Source: Polaromonas sp.
Lineage (GTDB): Bacteria; Pseudomonadota; Gammaproteobacteria; Burkholderiales; Burkholderiaceae_C
Direction: 5' to 3'
NCBI GenBank assembly: GCA_013298945.1
Contig: JAAFJR010000004.1
Location: 156,548-220,547 of the forward strand
DNA: 64,000 nt
A model generated the notes under the pieces. It was not told the origin of the DNA. It was given only the letters and a program-made list of their open reading frames with translations, and did not search any database. Positions 1 to 7,789 of the stretch are shown here, one piece after another. The position numbers and the translations under genes were made by a program. Numbering within the stretch: position 1 is the stretch's first letter; each line of letters begins with the position of its first letter.

Positions 1-98
1 TACACATCACAAATCAAACCTTGTTGATGTAAAGCCAGTGCAAAACCTAAGCCAGCTATCCCGCCACCGACAACTGCGATTCTGCAACTTTGAGACAT
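1..98 (-). CDS. FAD-dependent oxidoreductase, N-terminal fragment cut by the window edge
   Basis: Only the first 32 codons are inside the window; the gene reads leftwards off the edge from an ATG at 98-96. Residues 9-16 (VVGGGIAG) are the glycine-rich FAD-binding signature that opens flavoprotein monooxygenases of the salicylate/4-hydroxybenzoate hydroxylase type. The start lies 28 bp beyond the stop of the Bug-receptor gene and points the same way, so it is probably the third gene of an operon with the LigW-like decarboxylase. The inferred role is hydroxylation of an aromatic acid or its decarboxylation product. With so little sequence, any enzyme of this flavoprotein superfamily is possible. 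Confidence 0.7.
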   Translation of the reverse strand, partial: MSQSCRIAVVGGGIAGLGFALALHQQGLICDV

Positions 99-126
99 CT
101 GAAGTGCGTTGTATGGCTTCAAAATA

Positions 127-1095
127 TCACTCTGCCGTGATGCCATTGCGTCGAATCACTTCGCCCCAGCGCGGATAGTCCTTGTTGACGAGTTGAGTCA
201 ATTCGTCCGTTGTTGAGGCACTTGCATCCATACCTGCACGTTTAAGTAAATCAAATACTTCAGGCTGTTTGATAATCGCTGAAATTTCGCTGTTTAAACG
301 ATTTACCACGGGTGCAGCAGTCTTGCTAGGTGCAAAAAAAGCATACCAAAGATCGACCTCAATATCCTTGATACCCATCTCACCAAATGTCGCCACATTC
401 GGCGCAACGGGGTGACGCTTTGGACTACCAACTGCAAGCGCATTGAGCTTGCCAGCACTCACAAATCCTTGCGCTATATGCACAGGCAAAAAACCCACCA
501 TGATTTCACCCGACAAAATATCTTGTGTGTAACCCGCAGTGCCGCGGTAAGGCACATGCAGCATAAAAAGATTTGTTTTTGCCTTGAACAACTCCATGGC
601 CATGTGGTGTGGTGTGCCAATACCTGGCGAGCCAAAATTGATATAACCTGGTTTTGCCTTGGCTTGACTCACCAAATCGTTCACTGTTTTGATACCCGTT
701 TTAGGGTTGCTCACCATCATCAAAGTGCCCCACGCTGCAAGCGACACGGCTGCAAAGTCCTTTGTTGGATTAAATGGCACGTTTTTATACAGCTGAGACG
801 CCATCAGCATGGTGTTAGCACCCATCAGCACGGTATAGCCATCAGGGTTGGCTTTGGCCACAACGTCGGCACCGATATTGCCGCTCGCACCTGCCATGTT
901 TTGTACGATGACGGGCTGTCCAAGCTTGTCACTGAGCTTAGGCGCAACAGCACGTGCAATTGTGTCCATACCCGTCCCAGCCGTGAATGGCACAATGATT
1001 TTGATGGATTGTGTTGGCCAAGTTTGAGCATGGGACGCCCACGCGGTCAATCCCAACACACCAAAGACTGCTAGTTTCAATAAATTGTTTTTCAT
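127..1095 (-). CDS. Bug/TctC-family periplasmic solute-binding protein
   Basis: Receptor of the tripartite tricarboxylate transporter type, which binds small organic or aromatic carboxylates in the periplasm. The first 23 residues after the chosen ATG at 1095 form a Sec signal ending in ASHA-Q. The mature start WPTQSIKIIVPF, the later GMDTIARAVAP and the GYTVLMG segment are typical of Bug proteins. This start is preferred over an in-frame start six codons upstream because a good AGAGGTAAC ribosome site precedes it. No TctA/TctB membrane partners are visible, as is common for the many orphan Bug receptors of Burkholderiales. Its position between a decarboxylase and a flavoprotein suggests an aromatic carboxylate ligand, which is inference. 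Confidence 0.9.
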   Translation of the reverse strand: MKNNLLKLAVFGVLGLTAWASHAQTWPTQSIKIIVPFTAGTGMDTIARAVAPKLSDKLGQPVIVQNMAGASGNIGADVVAKANPDGYTVLMGANTMLMASQLYKNVPFNPTKDFAAVSLAAWGTLMMVSNPKTGIKTVNDLVSQAKAKPGYINFGSPGIGTPHHMAMELFKAKTNLFMLHVPYRGTAGYTQDILSGEIMVGFLPVHIAQGFVSAGKLNALAVGSPKRHPVAPNVATFGEMGIKDIEVDLWYAFFAPSKTAAPVVNRLNSEISAIIKQPEVFDLLKRAGMDASASTTDELTQLVNKDYPRWGEVIRRNGITAE

Positions 1096-1125
1096 GAAGT
1101 TACCTCTAAGCACTTTAAAAGCTCT

Positions 1126-2163
1126 TTAAATGTTGATTTTAAAAACACGTTGCGCATTGGTTTGAAAAAACTTCTTCTTGTCTTCATCACTCATTTGCAT
1201 ATTGTCCATGACTGCAACTTCATCAATGGCGTATTGGTAAGGATAATCCATCGCATACATCACACGGTCAACACCAACAACTGATTGCGTGAATTTAATA
1301 GCTGGCTCCCAAGCAACGCCGCTATTGGTAATAGTGAAGTTTTCTCTCAAATAATCACTCGGTTTTTTACGCAGCGGCTTGATGCTTTCATAACGCTGCG
1401 ATTTCACTGTCGCTTGGTGCATGTAATCTAAACGGTAAGCCCAAAACGGCAATGCTTCACCCATATGCCCAATGATCATTTGCAACTTTGGAAATCGGTC
1501 GAATACACCCGCTGTGATGATACGCAGCGCATGCAAACCTGTCTCAACACCAAAACCATAAATCGCGCCATCTAAACCGCACTCTTGAAACGGCTCAATC
1601 ATGTTTTTAGGGAGTGAATTTGGGTGCAAATATATTGGGACATCATGCGCTTCGGCCGCTGCAAAAATATCCCAAAATTTAGGGTCTGACAAATATTCGC
1701 CTTGCGTGTGTGAGTTGATGATGACCGAATGCATTCCAAGCTTAGTCACGCCCCGCTCAATCTCTTTTGCAGCAGCGACAGGGTCTTGAGGTGCGACGGC
1801 TATCATTCCCGTGAAACGCGCTGGATGTTTACGTACCGCTTCAGCTAATTGGTCATTCGCCAATTGACTGAACGACACAGCCGTTGCCTTGTCCATCACC
1901 TGCACACCAGGCGCAGTCAACGCGATGACTTGGTGGTCGATACCCGCCTCATCCATATGCTGCAGCCTGACTTGGTCCAAATCCGTCAAACACCGCATGA
2001 TGTGCGTCGCGCGCGCGCTTGGACTGCTCATGTAAAAACCCATCAAGCCTTTAAAACCAGGGTCTACGTCGTCTTTCGCAAGAATCTTGCGGTAGATGTA
2101 CAACATCTCTGGTGGCGCAAATGCCTCCTCAGTGGCAATTCGTTTATAAGGTGTTTTGTGCAT
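1126..2163 (-). CDS. Amidohydrolase-family decarboxylase, 5-carboxyvanillate decarboxylase (LigW)-like
   Basis: Metal-dependent TIM-barrel decarboxylase of the ACMSD/gamma-resorcylate decarboxylase group. The 345-residue protein follows the LigW pattern closely: RIATEEAFAPPEML near the N-terminus (E12-E13), GIDHQVIALTAPGVQV, GLDGAIYGFGVETG, the metal-ligand segment IIGHMGEALPFW, TNSGVAWEPAIKF and MYAMDYPYQY, ending in KKKFFQTNAQRVFK. LigW removes the carboxyl group of 5-carboxyvanillate during biphenyl-lignin breakdown. Other ortho-hydroxybenzoate decarboxylases are similar, so the substrate is not settled. It is the first gene of a leftward operon with a Bug receptor and a flavoprotein, and diverges from a MarR regulator that probably controls it. 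Confidence 0.82.
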   Translation of the reverse strand: MHKTPYKRIATEEAFAPPEMLYIYRKILAKDDVDPGFKGLMGFYMSSPSARATHIMRCLTDLDQVRLQHMDEAGIDHQVIALTAPGVQVMDKATAVSFSQLANDQLAEAVRKHPARFTGMIAVAPQDPVAAAKEIERGVTKLGMHSVIINSHTQGEYLSDPKFWDIFAAAEAHDVPIYLHPNSLPKNMIEPFQECGLDGAIYGFGVETGLHALRIITAGVFDRFPKLQMIIGHMGEALPFWAYRLDYMHQATVKSQRYESIKPLRKKPSDYLRENFTITNSGVAWEPAIKFTQSVVGVDRVMYAMDYPYQYAIDEVAVMDNMQMSDEDKKKFFQTNAQRVFKINI

Positions 2164-2275
2164 GGCTTTTCATTTAAATTTTAGGTTGCATGCTAACCAT
2201 TATTAAGCGCTTATTTTTCTATAGCTATTCATGTTTTCCCTTAGACTATGCCTCTAGCTATCTATAAAAACAACC

Positions 2276-2752
2276 GTGCCAGCTTTACACAATCTTTCTA
2301 AGCTTTACGCTCGTCCTGGTTTCCTTTTACGCAGAGCACATCAAATCTCTACGGCCGTTTTTGAAGACGAATGTAAGAGCGTTGCACTCACGCCTGCTCA
2401 ATTTGGTGTTCTGTGCGTGCTGCATGCCAGCCCGGGCTTAGACCAATCGTCTTTGGGCAGAGCGCTTGGGTTTGACAAAGTCACGGTCATGCGCGTGATG
2501 CGCGGCCTAGAATCGCGCGGGTTAATTGCCCGTGTCTATACTGCTTCAAACCGCCGCAATCTGTCCATCACACTGACGGATCTTGGAGAAGCTTTGCTCA
2601 TACAGACCCAAGAACCTGCAGAACACGCTTATAAACGGCTAATGGCACCACTCAACCCTGAACAGCGCGAGCAGCTCGTCAGCTTGTTACAGCTTCTAAC
2701 CATAGGTCTGGAAGGCGAAGCGAGGGCAGCATTTGTGCCGCCTGGCAAATGA
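2276..2752 (+). CDS. MarR-family transcriptional regulator
   Basis: A 158-residue winged-helix DNA-binding protein. After an N-terminal dimerisation helix, the segment LTPAQFGVLCVLHASPGLDQSSLGRALGFDKVTV (about residues 38-72, quoted as landmarks LTPAQF and GFDKVTV) is the MarR helix-turn-helix, followed by the wing ARVYTASNRRNLSITLT. The best start is a GTG at 2276; no ATG is available nearby in frame and no strong ribosome site is seen, so the start is uncertain. It is transcribed divergently from the LigW-like decarboxylase operon across about 110 bp, the usual arrangement for a MarR repressor answering to an aromatic acid. The ligand is unknown. Confidence 0.88.
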   Translation: MPALHNLSKLYARPGFLLRRAHQISTAVFEDECKSVALTPAQFGVLCVLHASPGLDQSSLGRALGFDKVTVMRVMRGLESRGLIARVYTASNRRNLSITLTDLGEALLIQTQEPAEHAYKRLMAPLNPEQREQLVSLLQLLTIGLEGEARAAFVPPGK

Positions 2753-2792
2753 GTAGAGCGGCGTATAGTGGCGTAGAGCGGATTAGAGCGCC

Positions 2793-3272
2793 CTAAAGAT
2801 TCCACTTTGCCAGCGCTGCATCATCACTCGCTCTAGCATCAACCCAACGTGCGGCAGTAGTTGCATTTGGGGTTTGTTCTTTTTTCCAAAACGGTGCTTG
2901 AGTTTTGAGGTAATCCATCACAAATTCGCAGGCTTTGAAAGATTCACCTCGGTGCGCTGATGTCACAGCCACCATGACAATTTGATCCATGGGCTGCAAT
3001 TTACCGACACGGTGGATGACGCGCACGGCATAGATGTCAAACCGGTCAAAAGCCGCATCAATCGTCGCCTCGATCGACTTTTCGGTCATACCTGGGTAGT
3101 GTTCCAACTCCAACTCGCTCACCGCATCACCGTCGTTGATGTCGCGTACCGTGCCAACAAAAGCGCAAACTGCTCCTACGCGTTTGTCTGAAGCACGCAA
3201 CTTAGAAACTTCAGCACTTAGATCAAAGTCTTCAGTTTGAACCGAAACGCGTGATTGGACTCTTGACGACAT
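2793..3272 (-). CDS. moaE: Molybdopterin synthase catalytic subunit MoaE
   Basis: Large subunit of molybdopterin synthase, which transfers sulfur from MoaD thiocarboxylate to precursor Z (cPMP) in the cytoplasm. The 159-residue length fits. The features seen are GAVCAFVGTVRD, LELEHYPGMTEKSIE, the HRVGKLQPMDQIVMVAV strand and the active-site region MDYLKTQAPFWKKE with its conserved lysines. It is the last gene of the leftward moeA-moaD-moaE run, nine bases after the moaD stop, and converges on the marR gene. The separating 40 bp contain a degenerate 10-bp tandem repeat rather than a clear terminator. Confidence 0.96.
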   Translation of the reverse strand: MSSRVQSRVSVQTEDFDLSAEVSKLRASDKRVGAVCAFVGTVRDINDGDAVSELELEHYPGMTEKSIEATIDAAFDRFDIYAVRVIHRVGKLQPMDQIVMVAVTSAHRGESFKACEFVMDYLKTQAPFWKKEQTPNATTAARWVDARASDDAALAKWNL

Positions 3273-3281
3273 CGTTTATCC

Positions 3282-3542
3282 TCATCCGCCCGTCACTGGT
3301 GGGAAAAACGCGACTTCGCAGCCTTCTGTCAACACCTCTGCATCATCGCTCATATCTTGATTCAACGCCATGCGAAGCGTTTTACCCTTGAAAGCAGTAT
3401 CTAGACTTTCAGCATACGCACCTCCGCGAGCGACCAACTCACCTCGCAATTGCCCCAGCGTCCTAGCGCTGGTTTGCAGAACTTCAGAGCCTTGACCGAT
3501 GGACTCGCGGATAGAAGCGAAGTATTTGACAGTAACTTTCAT
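3282..3542 (-). CDS. moaD: Molybdopterin synthase sulfur carrier subunit MoaD
   Basis: Small ubiquitin-like protein of 86 residues that carries the thiocarboxylate sulfur for molybdopterin synthesis. It begins MKVTVKYFASIRE and ends FFPPVTGG, the C-terminal Gly-Gly that is adenylated and thiolated. A longer reading frame extends upstream into moeA, but the ATG at 3542 gives the normal family length and N-terminus, so it is preferred. It starts seven bases after the moeA stop and is followed at once by moaE, which suggests translational coupling. Confidence 0.95.
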   Translation of the reverse strand: MKVTVKYFASIRESIGQGSEVLQTSARTLGQLRGELVARGGAYAESLDTAFKGKTLRMALNQDMSDDAEVLTEGCEVAFFPPVTGG

Positions 3543-3549
3543 AGCAGTT

Positions 3550-4812
3550 TTAAGATAAGAGTTCAGCAAAGGACACAAACTGAACCATATCACCAACAGC
3601 AATGGTCTGCCCAGGCGGGTTATTGACCAAGCCATCACCCCACACGACGGAGGTCAGCACACCAGAGCTTTGATTGGGAAACAGATCCAAGCCACCGTTA
3701 GGATTGCGCTTAACTCGCAAGAATTCACGACGTGTATCGGCTCTAGCCCACGTAAAATTTGCCTGAACCGCTATCGATTTAGTAGTGATTTGATCAACAT
3801 CTTGAACGCCCTGAAGCCTCAACAAGAAGGGACGAACCAAGAGTAAAAATGTTACAAAACTGGAAACTGGGTTGCCTGGCAAACCGATGAAATGTGCCGC
3901 TCCAGTTGTATTGTTCACTTTGCCATACGCAAACGGCTTGCCAGGTTTGATGGCAATTTGCCACAAATTTAACTCACCCAGTGCTTGAACGGCAGGTTTA
4001 ATGTGATCTTCCTCCCCCACCGAGACACCGCCACTGGTCAAAATCAGGTCGTGGCCCTTGGCAGCGCTACTTAAAGCGGCTTTGGTCGCGTCCAGATTGT
4101 CGGGAACAATGCCCAAGTCAGTCACCACACAGCCCAGCCGCTGCAGCAAAGCCCGCAAAAAGAAACGGTTGGAATTGTAGATACTACCAGCGGGCATGTC
4201 TTGTGGGGCAATGTCACCCGGCATGACCAGTTCGTCTCCTGTGGAGAATAGCGCGACTTTTGGGCGACGTACCACTGGCAAGCTAGCTAAACCAATACTA
4301 GCCACCAGCCCAAGCGATACTGGCGTGAGTTGCTCCCCCTTTTGTAGCACCACCGCACCCAAAGCCACATCTTCACCCGCTTTACGAATCCATTGACCTG
4401 CGCTCGGAACGACGTTAACGCGAATTCGGCTCATGCCATTGACATCAGGCAGGACTTCACACTCCTCTTGCATCACCACCGCGTCCGCACCAGGTGGGAT
4501 AGACGCACCTGTAAAAATCCTAGCCGCTGTGCCAGCTTGCAAGGCCGTGCCGACGCTGCCTGCGGGGATACGTTGACTCACTTGCAACACGGTGCCAGTG
4601 GCAGGAACATAGTCGCAACGCATGGCATAACCATCCATAGAGCTGTTGTCTTGCGGGGGTACATGCAGACTAGAGAGCATGTCTTTCGCCAAAACGCGGC
4701 CATCGGCCTCGAATGTGGAAATATCCTCCACACCAGACAAGCTTGAAACCTGTGCCAACAGCTCAGCCAAAGCAATATCCAAAGGTTTCAGCGGAGCGCG
4801 TGCAAGTGTCAT
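3550..4812 (-). CDS. moeA: Molybdopterin molybdenumtransferase MoeA
   Basis: Inserts molybdate into adenylylated molybdopterin to finish the molybdenum cofactor. The 420 residues contain the expected domain order: N-terminal region with DNSSMDGYAMR and the IFTGASIPPGADAVVMQEE segment, the central MoCF-binding domain with KVALFSTGDELV and LTSGGVSVGEEDH, then KPFAYG, HFIGLPGNPVSSFVTF and the C-terminal beta domain. It lies upstream of moaD and moaE in one leftward unit. A dispersed repeat separates its start from the thrC stop, so it may have its own promoter. Confidence 0.96.
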   Translation of the reverse strand: MTLARAPLKPLDIALAELLAQVSSLSGVEDISTFEADGRVLAKDMLSSLHVPPQDNSSMDGYAMRCDYVPATGTVLQVSQRIPAGSVGTALQAGTAARIFTGASIPPGADAVVMQEECEVLPDVNGMSRIRVNVVPSAGQWIRKAGEDVALGAVVLQKGEQLTPVSLGLVASIGLASLPVVRRPKVALFSTGDELVMPGDIAPQDMPAGSIYNSNRFFLRALLQRLGCVVTDLGIVPDNLDATKAALSSAAKGHDLILTSGGVSVGEEDHIKPAVQALGELNLWQIAIKPGKPFAYGKVNNTTGAAHFIGLPGNPVSSFVTFLLLVRPFLLRLQGVQDVDQITTKSIAVQANFTWARADTRREFLRVKRNPNGGLDLFPNQSSGVLTSVVWGDGLVNNPPGQTIAVGDMVQFVSFAELLS

Positions 4813-4847
4813 GGAAGTTAAATTATGTTATTTTTTACTTTAATTTA

Positions 4848-4898
4848 CTATAATATTTATAGCTATTCAGGCAATAAATACGTCGGCTACATGCATTT
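4848..4898 (+). repeat. Dispersed repeat copy 1 (forward), thrC 3' end
   Basis: Copy of the window-wide repeat: a CTATA/TATAG-type arm followed by the core GGCAATAAATACGTCGGCT. It fills most of the gap between the moeA start and the thrC stop and abuts the thrC stop codon. The core differs by one base from the commonest form (ACGCCGGCT). Confidence 0.8.
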
Positions 4899-6341
4899 TT
4901 AGGCACATTTTTCAACAATAAGCGCTTTCAACTGCGCTACATCCGCTGGCATGTTAACCACGCGCTTAGGCAAAGCTTCAATGCCTTCAAACTTGGCTGG
5001 ACGGTCTGGCTCAACTCCCAAAGCTTCGACAATGGTCGCTGCAAATTTGATGGGTAGCGCTGTTTCCAAAACAATCATCGCCGTGCCAGTTTTCACTTGC
5101 CCTGCTTTGAGCACATCGCGTGCGACTTTCAAACCATCAGCCGTGTGGGTATCGATCATCACCGCATGGTCCTTGTAAGTACTGCGAATGGTGTTCAAGC
5201 GGTCGCTATGCGTGCTTTTACCGCTTAAAAAGCCATACGTCGTGGCGGCCTCTTTGAACGTAGAGTCTTGGCTCAGGTCAAACTGACCTGATTTAGCCAA
5301 CTGCGTGGTGAACAAATCCTTAGTCTTGGCCGCATTGCGCCCCAGCAAATCAAACACAAAGCGCTCAAAGTTGGACGCCTTGGAGATGTCCATGGACGGG
5401 CTGGAGGTTTCATGCGTATCCGCAGTGCCGCGCACGCGGTAGATACCGGTGCGGAAAAACTCGTCCAACACGTCGTTTTCATTGGTAGCGACGATCAATT
5501 TATCTACCGGCAATCCCATCATCCGTGCAACATGGCCTGCGCAGACATTGCCGAAGTTACCGCTGGGCACGGTGAAATTCACTTTGCTGGAATTAGAGCC
5601 TGTCGCTTGGAAATAGCCCGCGAAATAGTAGACAACCTGAGCCAGCAAACGCGCCCAGTTGATACTGTTGACTGTACCGATTTTGTACTTTTTCTTGAAC
5701 TCCAAGTCGTTCGACACCGCTTTGACCAAGTCTTGGCAGTCGTCAAACACGCCGTCAATGGCGATGTTGTGGATGTTGTCGTCCATCAGGCTGAACATCT
5801 GTGCCTGCTGGAAGGCGCTCATGCGGCCTTTCGGGCTGGTCATGAAGACACGCACCCCGCGTTTGCCGCGCAAAGCGTACTCGGCTGCGCTGCCCGTGTC
5901 GCCACTGGTCGCGCCGAAGATATTCAGTGTTTCGCCACGTCGTGCCAACTCGTATTCAAACAAATTGCCGAGCAATTGCATCGCCATGTCTTTGAATGCT
6001 AGTGTCGGGCCATTAGACAAAGCCTCTAAATACAGCTTATCGTCCAGCTCTTTTAGCGGAACGATTTCCTTCGTGCCAAACACTTCTTTGGTATAGGTTT
6101 TGCGACAAAGTGCTTGCAAATCTGCCGCAGGAATGTCGTCGATATAAAGCGACAAAATCGCAAACGCTAAGTCAGCATAACCATGCTTGTCGTATATATC
6201 ACGCAGTTTACCCAAGGCAATATCATTGATTTGCGGATAGCTTTGCGGCAAATACAAGCCGCCATCGGGCGCGAGACCTTCAAGCAGTATTTCGCAGAAT
6301 TTTCTAGGCGTTGAATCGCCACGGGTGGAGAGGTAATTCAT
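4899..6341 (-). CDS. thrC: Threonine synthase
   Basis: PLP enzyme converting O-phosphohomoserine to threonine. It has 480 residues, the size of the longer class of proteobacterial enzymes. MNYLSTRGD opens the protein. The PLP-binding lysine is K117 in GPTLAFKDMAMQ. FGATSGDTGSAAEYA is the phosphate/substrate loop and VPSGNFGNVCAG is also typical. The start ATG follows the hom stop with no spacer, and its ribosome site (GAGGAA) lies inside hom, so the two are translationally coupled. Together with hom they make threonine from aspartate semialdehyde. Confidence 0.97.
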   Translation of the reverse strand: MNYLSTRGDSTPRKFCEILLEGLAPDGGLYLPQSYPQINDIALGKLRDIYDKHGYADLAFAILSLYIDDIPAADLQALCRKTYTKEVFGTKEIVPLKELDDKLYLEALSNGPTLAFKDMAMQLLGNLFEYELARRGETLNIFGATSGDTGSAAEYALRGKRGVRVFMTSPKGRMSAFQQAQMFSLMDDNIHNIAIDGVFDDCQDLVKAVSNDLEFKKKYKIGTVNSINWARLLAQVVYYFAGYFQATGSNSSKVNFTVPSGNFGNVCAGHVARMMGLPVDKLIVATNENDVLDEFFRTGIYRVRGTADTHETSSPSMDISKASNFERFVFDLLGRNAAKTKDLFTTQLAKSGQFDLSQDSTFKEAATTYGFLSGKSTHSDRLNTIRSTYKDHAVMIDTHTADGLKVARDVLKAGQVKTGTAMIVLETALPIKFAATIVEALGVEPDRPAKFEGIEALPKRVVNMPADVAQLKALIVEKCA

Positions 6342-7676
6342 TTACGCCAATTCCTCTTTGCGGATTCGCGTAATCGGCGCTAACACACTGCTCAAAGCCT
6401 GCATTTGCACCATCGCTGCGGTCATTTTGGATTCCATGCAATCGTGCGTCAAGATGATGACATCGGTCTGCATTGAGCCCTCACCACCGACTTCATCGGC
6501 TTCGCGCTGCAGTACAGCGTCGATACTGATGCCAGCGGTCGCCAAAATACCTGTCACCTTGGCCAACACGCCAGCTTCGTCCGCTACGCGCAGGCGCAGG
6601 TAGTAGCTGGTGACAATCTCGCTCATGGGCACAATTTGCAAATCGCTCATGGCATTTGGTTGGAAAGCCAAATGCGGCACGCGGTGTGCAGGGTCTGCGG
6701 TGTGCAGGCGGGTGATATCGACCAAATCGGCAATCACGGCGCTGGCTGTCGGCTCTGATCCCGCGCCTTTGCCGTAATACAGCGTTGTGCCGACGGCATC
6801 GCCATGCGCCATGACGGCGTTCATCGCGCCTTCGACATTGGCGATCAGGCGTTTGTTCGGCACTAGGCTTGGGTGAACGCGCAGTTCTACGCCTTCTTTG
6901 TCGTTGACGGTGACGCGCTTGGTGATGCCTAAAAGCTTGATGCGGTAGCCCAATTGCTCGGCATATTTGATGTCTTGAGCAGCCAGTTTGGAAATGCCCT
7001 CGACGTAGGCTTTGTCAAACTGCACGGGAATGCCAAAAGCGATGGCTGACATCAGCGTCACTTTGTGCGCAGCGTCCACGCCTTCAATGTCAAAGGTTGG
7101 GTCAGCTTCGGCGTAGCCTAGCGCTTGTGCGTCTTTCAAGGCGGCAGCGAAGTCCAAGCCCTTGTCGCGCATCTCGCTTAAGATGAAATTGGTCGTGCCG
7201 TTGATGATGCCGGCAATCCACTGGATACGGTTGGCGGTCAAACCTTCACGCAGTGATTTGATGATGGGAATGCCACCTGCGACAGCTGCTTCAAATGCGA
7301 CCATCACACCCTTGGCTTGCGCAGCAGCGAAGATTTCAGTACCGTGTACTGCCAACAAAGCTTTGTTGGCTGTAACCACGTGTTTACCAGCGGCGATGGC
7401 TTCCATCACCAGCTGTTTGGCAATGCCGTAGCCGCCAATCAACTCAATCACGATATCGATATCTGGGTTGGCGATGATGGCACGGGCGTCGTTGACGACT
7501 TTGACTTTGTCGCCCACAACGGCTTGCGCACGAGCAGTGTCAAGGTCAGCCACCATTGTGATTTCAATGCCGCGACCAGCACGGCGCTGGATTTCGTTTT
7601 GGTTGCGATTGAGAACGTTAAACACGCCGCTGCCGACGGTGCCGATGCCTAAGAGGCCAACTTGGATAGGTTTCAT
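6342..7676 (-). CDS. hom: Homoserine dehydrogenase
   Basis: NAD(P)-dependent reduction of aspartate semialdehyde to homoserine, the branch point to threonine and methionine. The 444 residues show the N-terminal nucleotide-binding motif GLLGIGTVGSGV, the catalytic core with VTANKALLA and GIINGTTNFILSEM, and a C-terminal ACT domain (VADEAGVLAKVTGILA, from about residue 355) that usually gives threonine feedback inhibition. It is followed without a gap by thrC and preceded by alaA in the same direction, an order conserved in Burkholderiales. Confidence 0.97.
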   Translation of the reverse strand: MKPIQVGLLGIGTVGSGVFNVLNRNQNEIQRRAGRGIEITMVADLDTARAQAVVGDKVKVVNDARAIIANPDIDIVIELIGGYGIAKQLVMEAIAAGKHVVTANKALLAVHGTEIFAAAQAKGVMVAFEAAVAGGIPIIKSLREGLTANRIQWIAGIINGTTNFILSEMRDKGLDFAAALKDAQALGYAEADPTFDIEGVDAAHKVTLMSAIAFGIPVQFDKAYVEGISKLAAQDIKYAEQLGYRIKLLGITKRVTVNDKEGVELRVHPSLVPNKRLIANVEGAMNAVMAHGDAVGTTLYYGKGAGSEPTASAVIADLVDITRLHTADPAHRVPHLAFQPNAMSDLQIVPMSEIVTSYYLRLRVADEAGVLAKVTGILATAGISIDAVLQREADEVGGEGSMQTDVIILTHDCMESKMTAAMVQMQALSSVLAPITRIRKEELA

Positions 7677-7740
7677 AAAAGGGTCGAAAAACTAAATAAA
7701 TATCAAAAAAGATCGATAAAGCAAAAAATATAGGTGAATA

Positions 7741-7789
7741 TAGCTCTAGCCGGCGTATTAATTGCCTGTACCGCTACGTTTTCTGTAGC
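7741..7789 (-). repeat. Dispersed repeat copy 2 (reverse), forming the end of alaA
   Basis: Reverse-oriented copy: TAGCCGGCGTATTAATTGCCT core at 7748-7767, then the 17-bp hairpin GCTAC-GTTTTCT-GTAGC at 7773-7789. It lies across the 3' end of alaA and supplies that gene's stop codon and last ten codons. Both parts of the element, core and hairpin, are recognisable. Confidence 0.78.

Noticed and set aside
412..1074. Open frame of 220 codons on the plus strand
   Set aside because: It lies wholly antisense to the Bug-receptor gene, is rich in His, Cys and Trp, and matches no family pattern.
2205..2275. TATAGCTATTC and CTAGCTATCTATA motifs, considered as another dispersed-repeat copy
   Set aside because: The core (AATACGCCGGCT) is absent and the GCTAT-N7-ATAGC spacing is not met.
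5412..6002. Open frame of 196 codons on the plus strand
   Set aside because: Antisense to thrC, whose protein is complete and well conserved; no ribosome site or domain seen.
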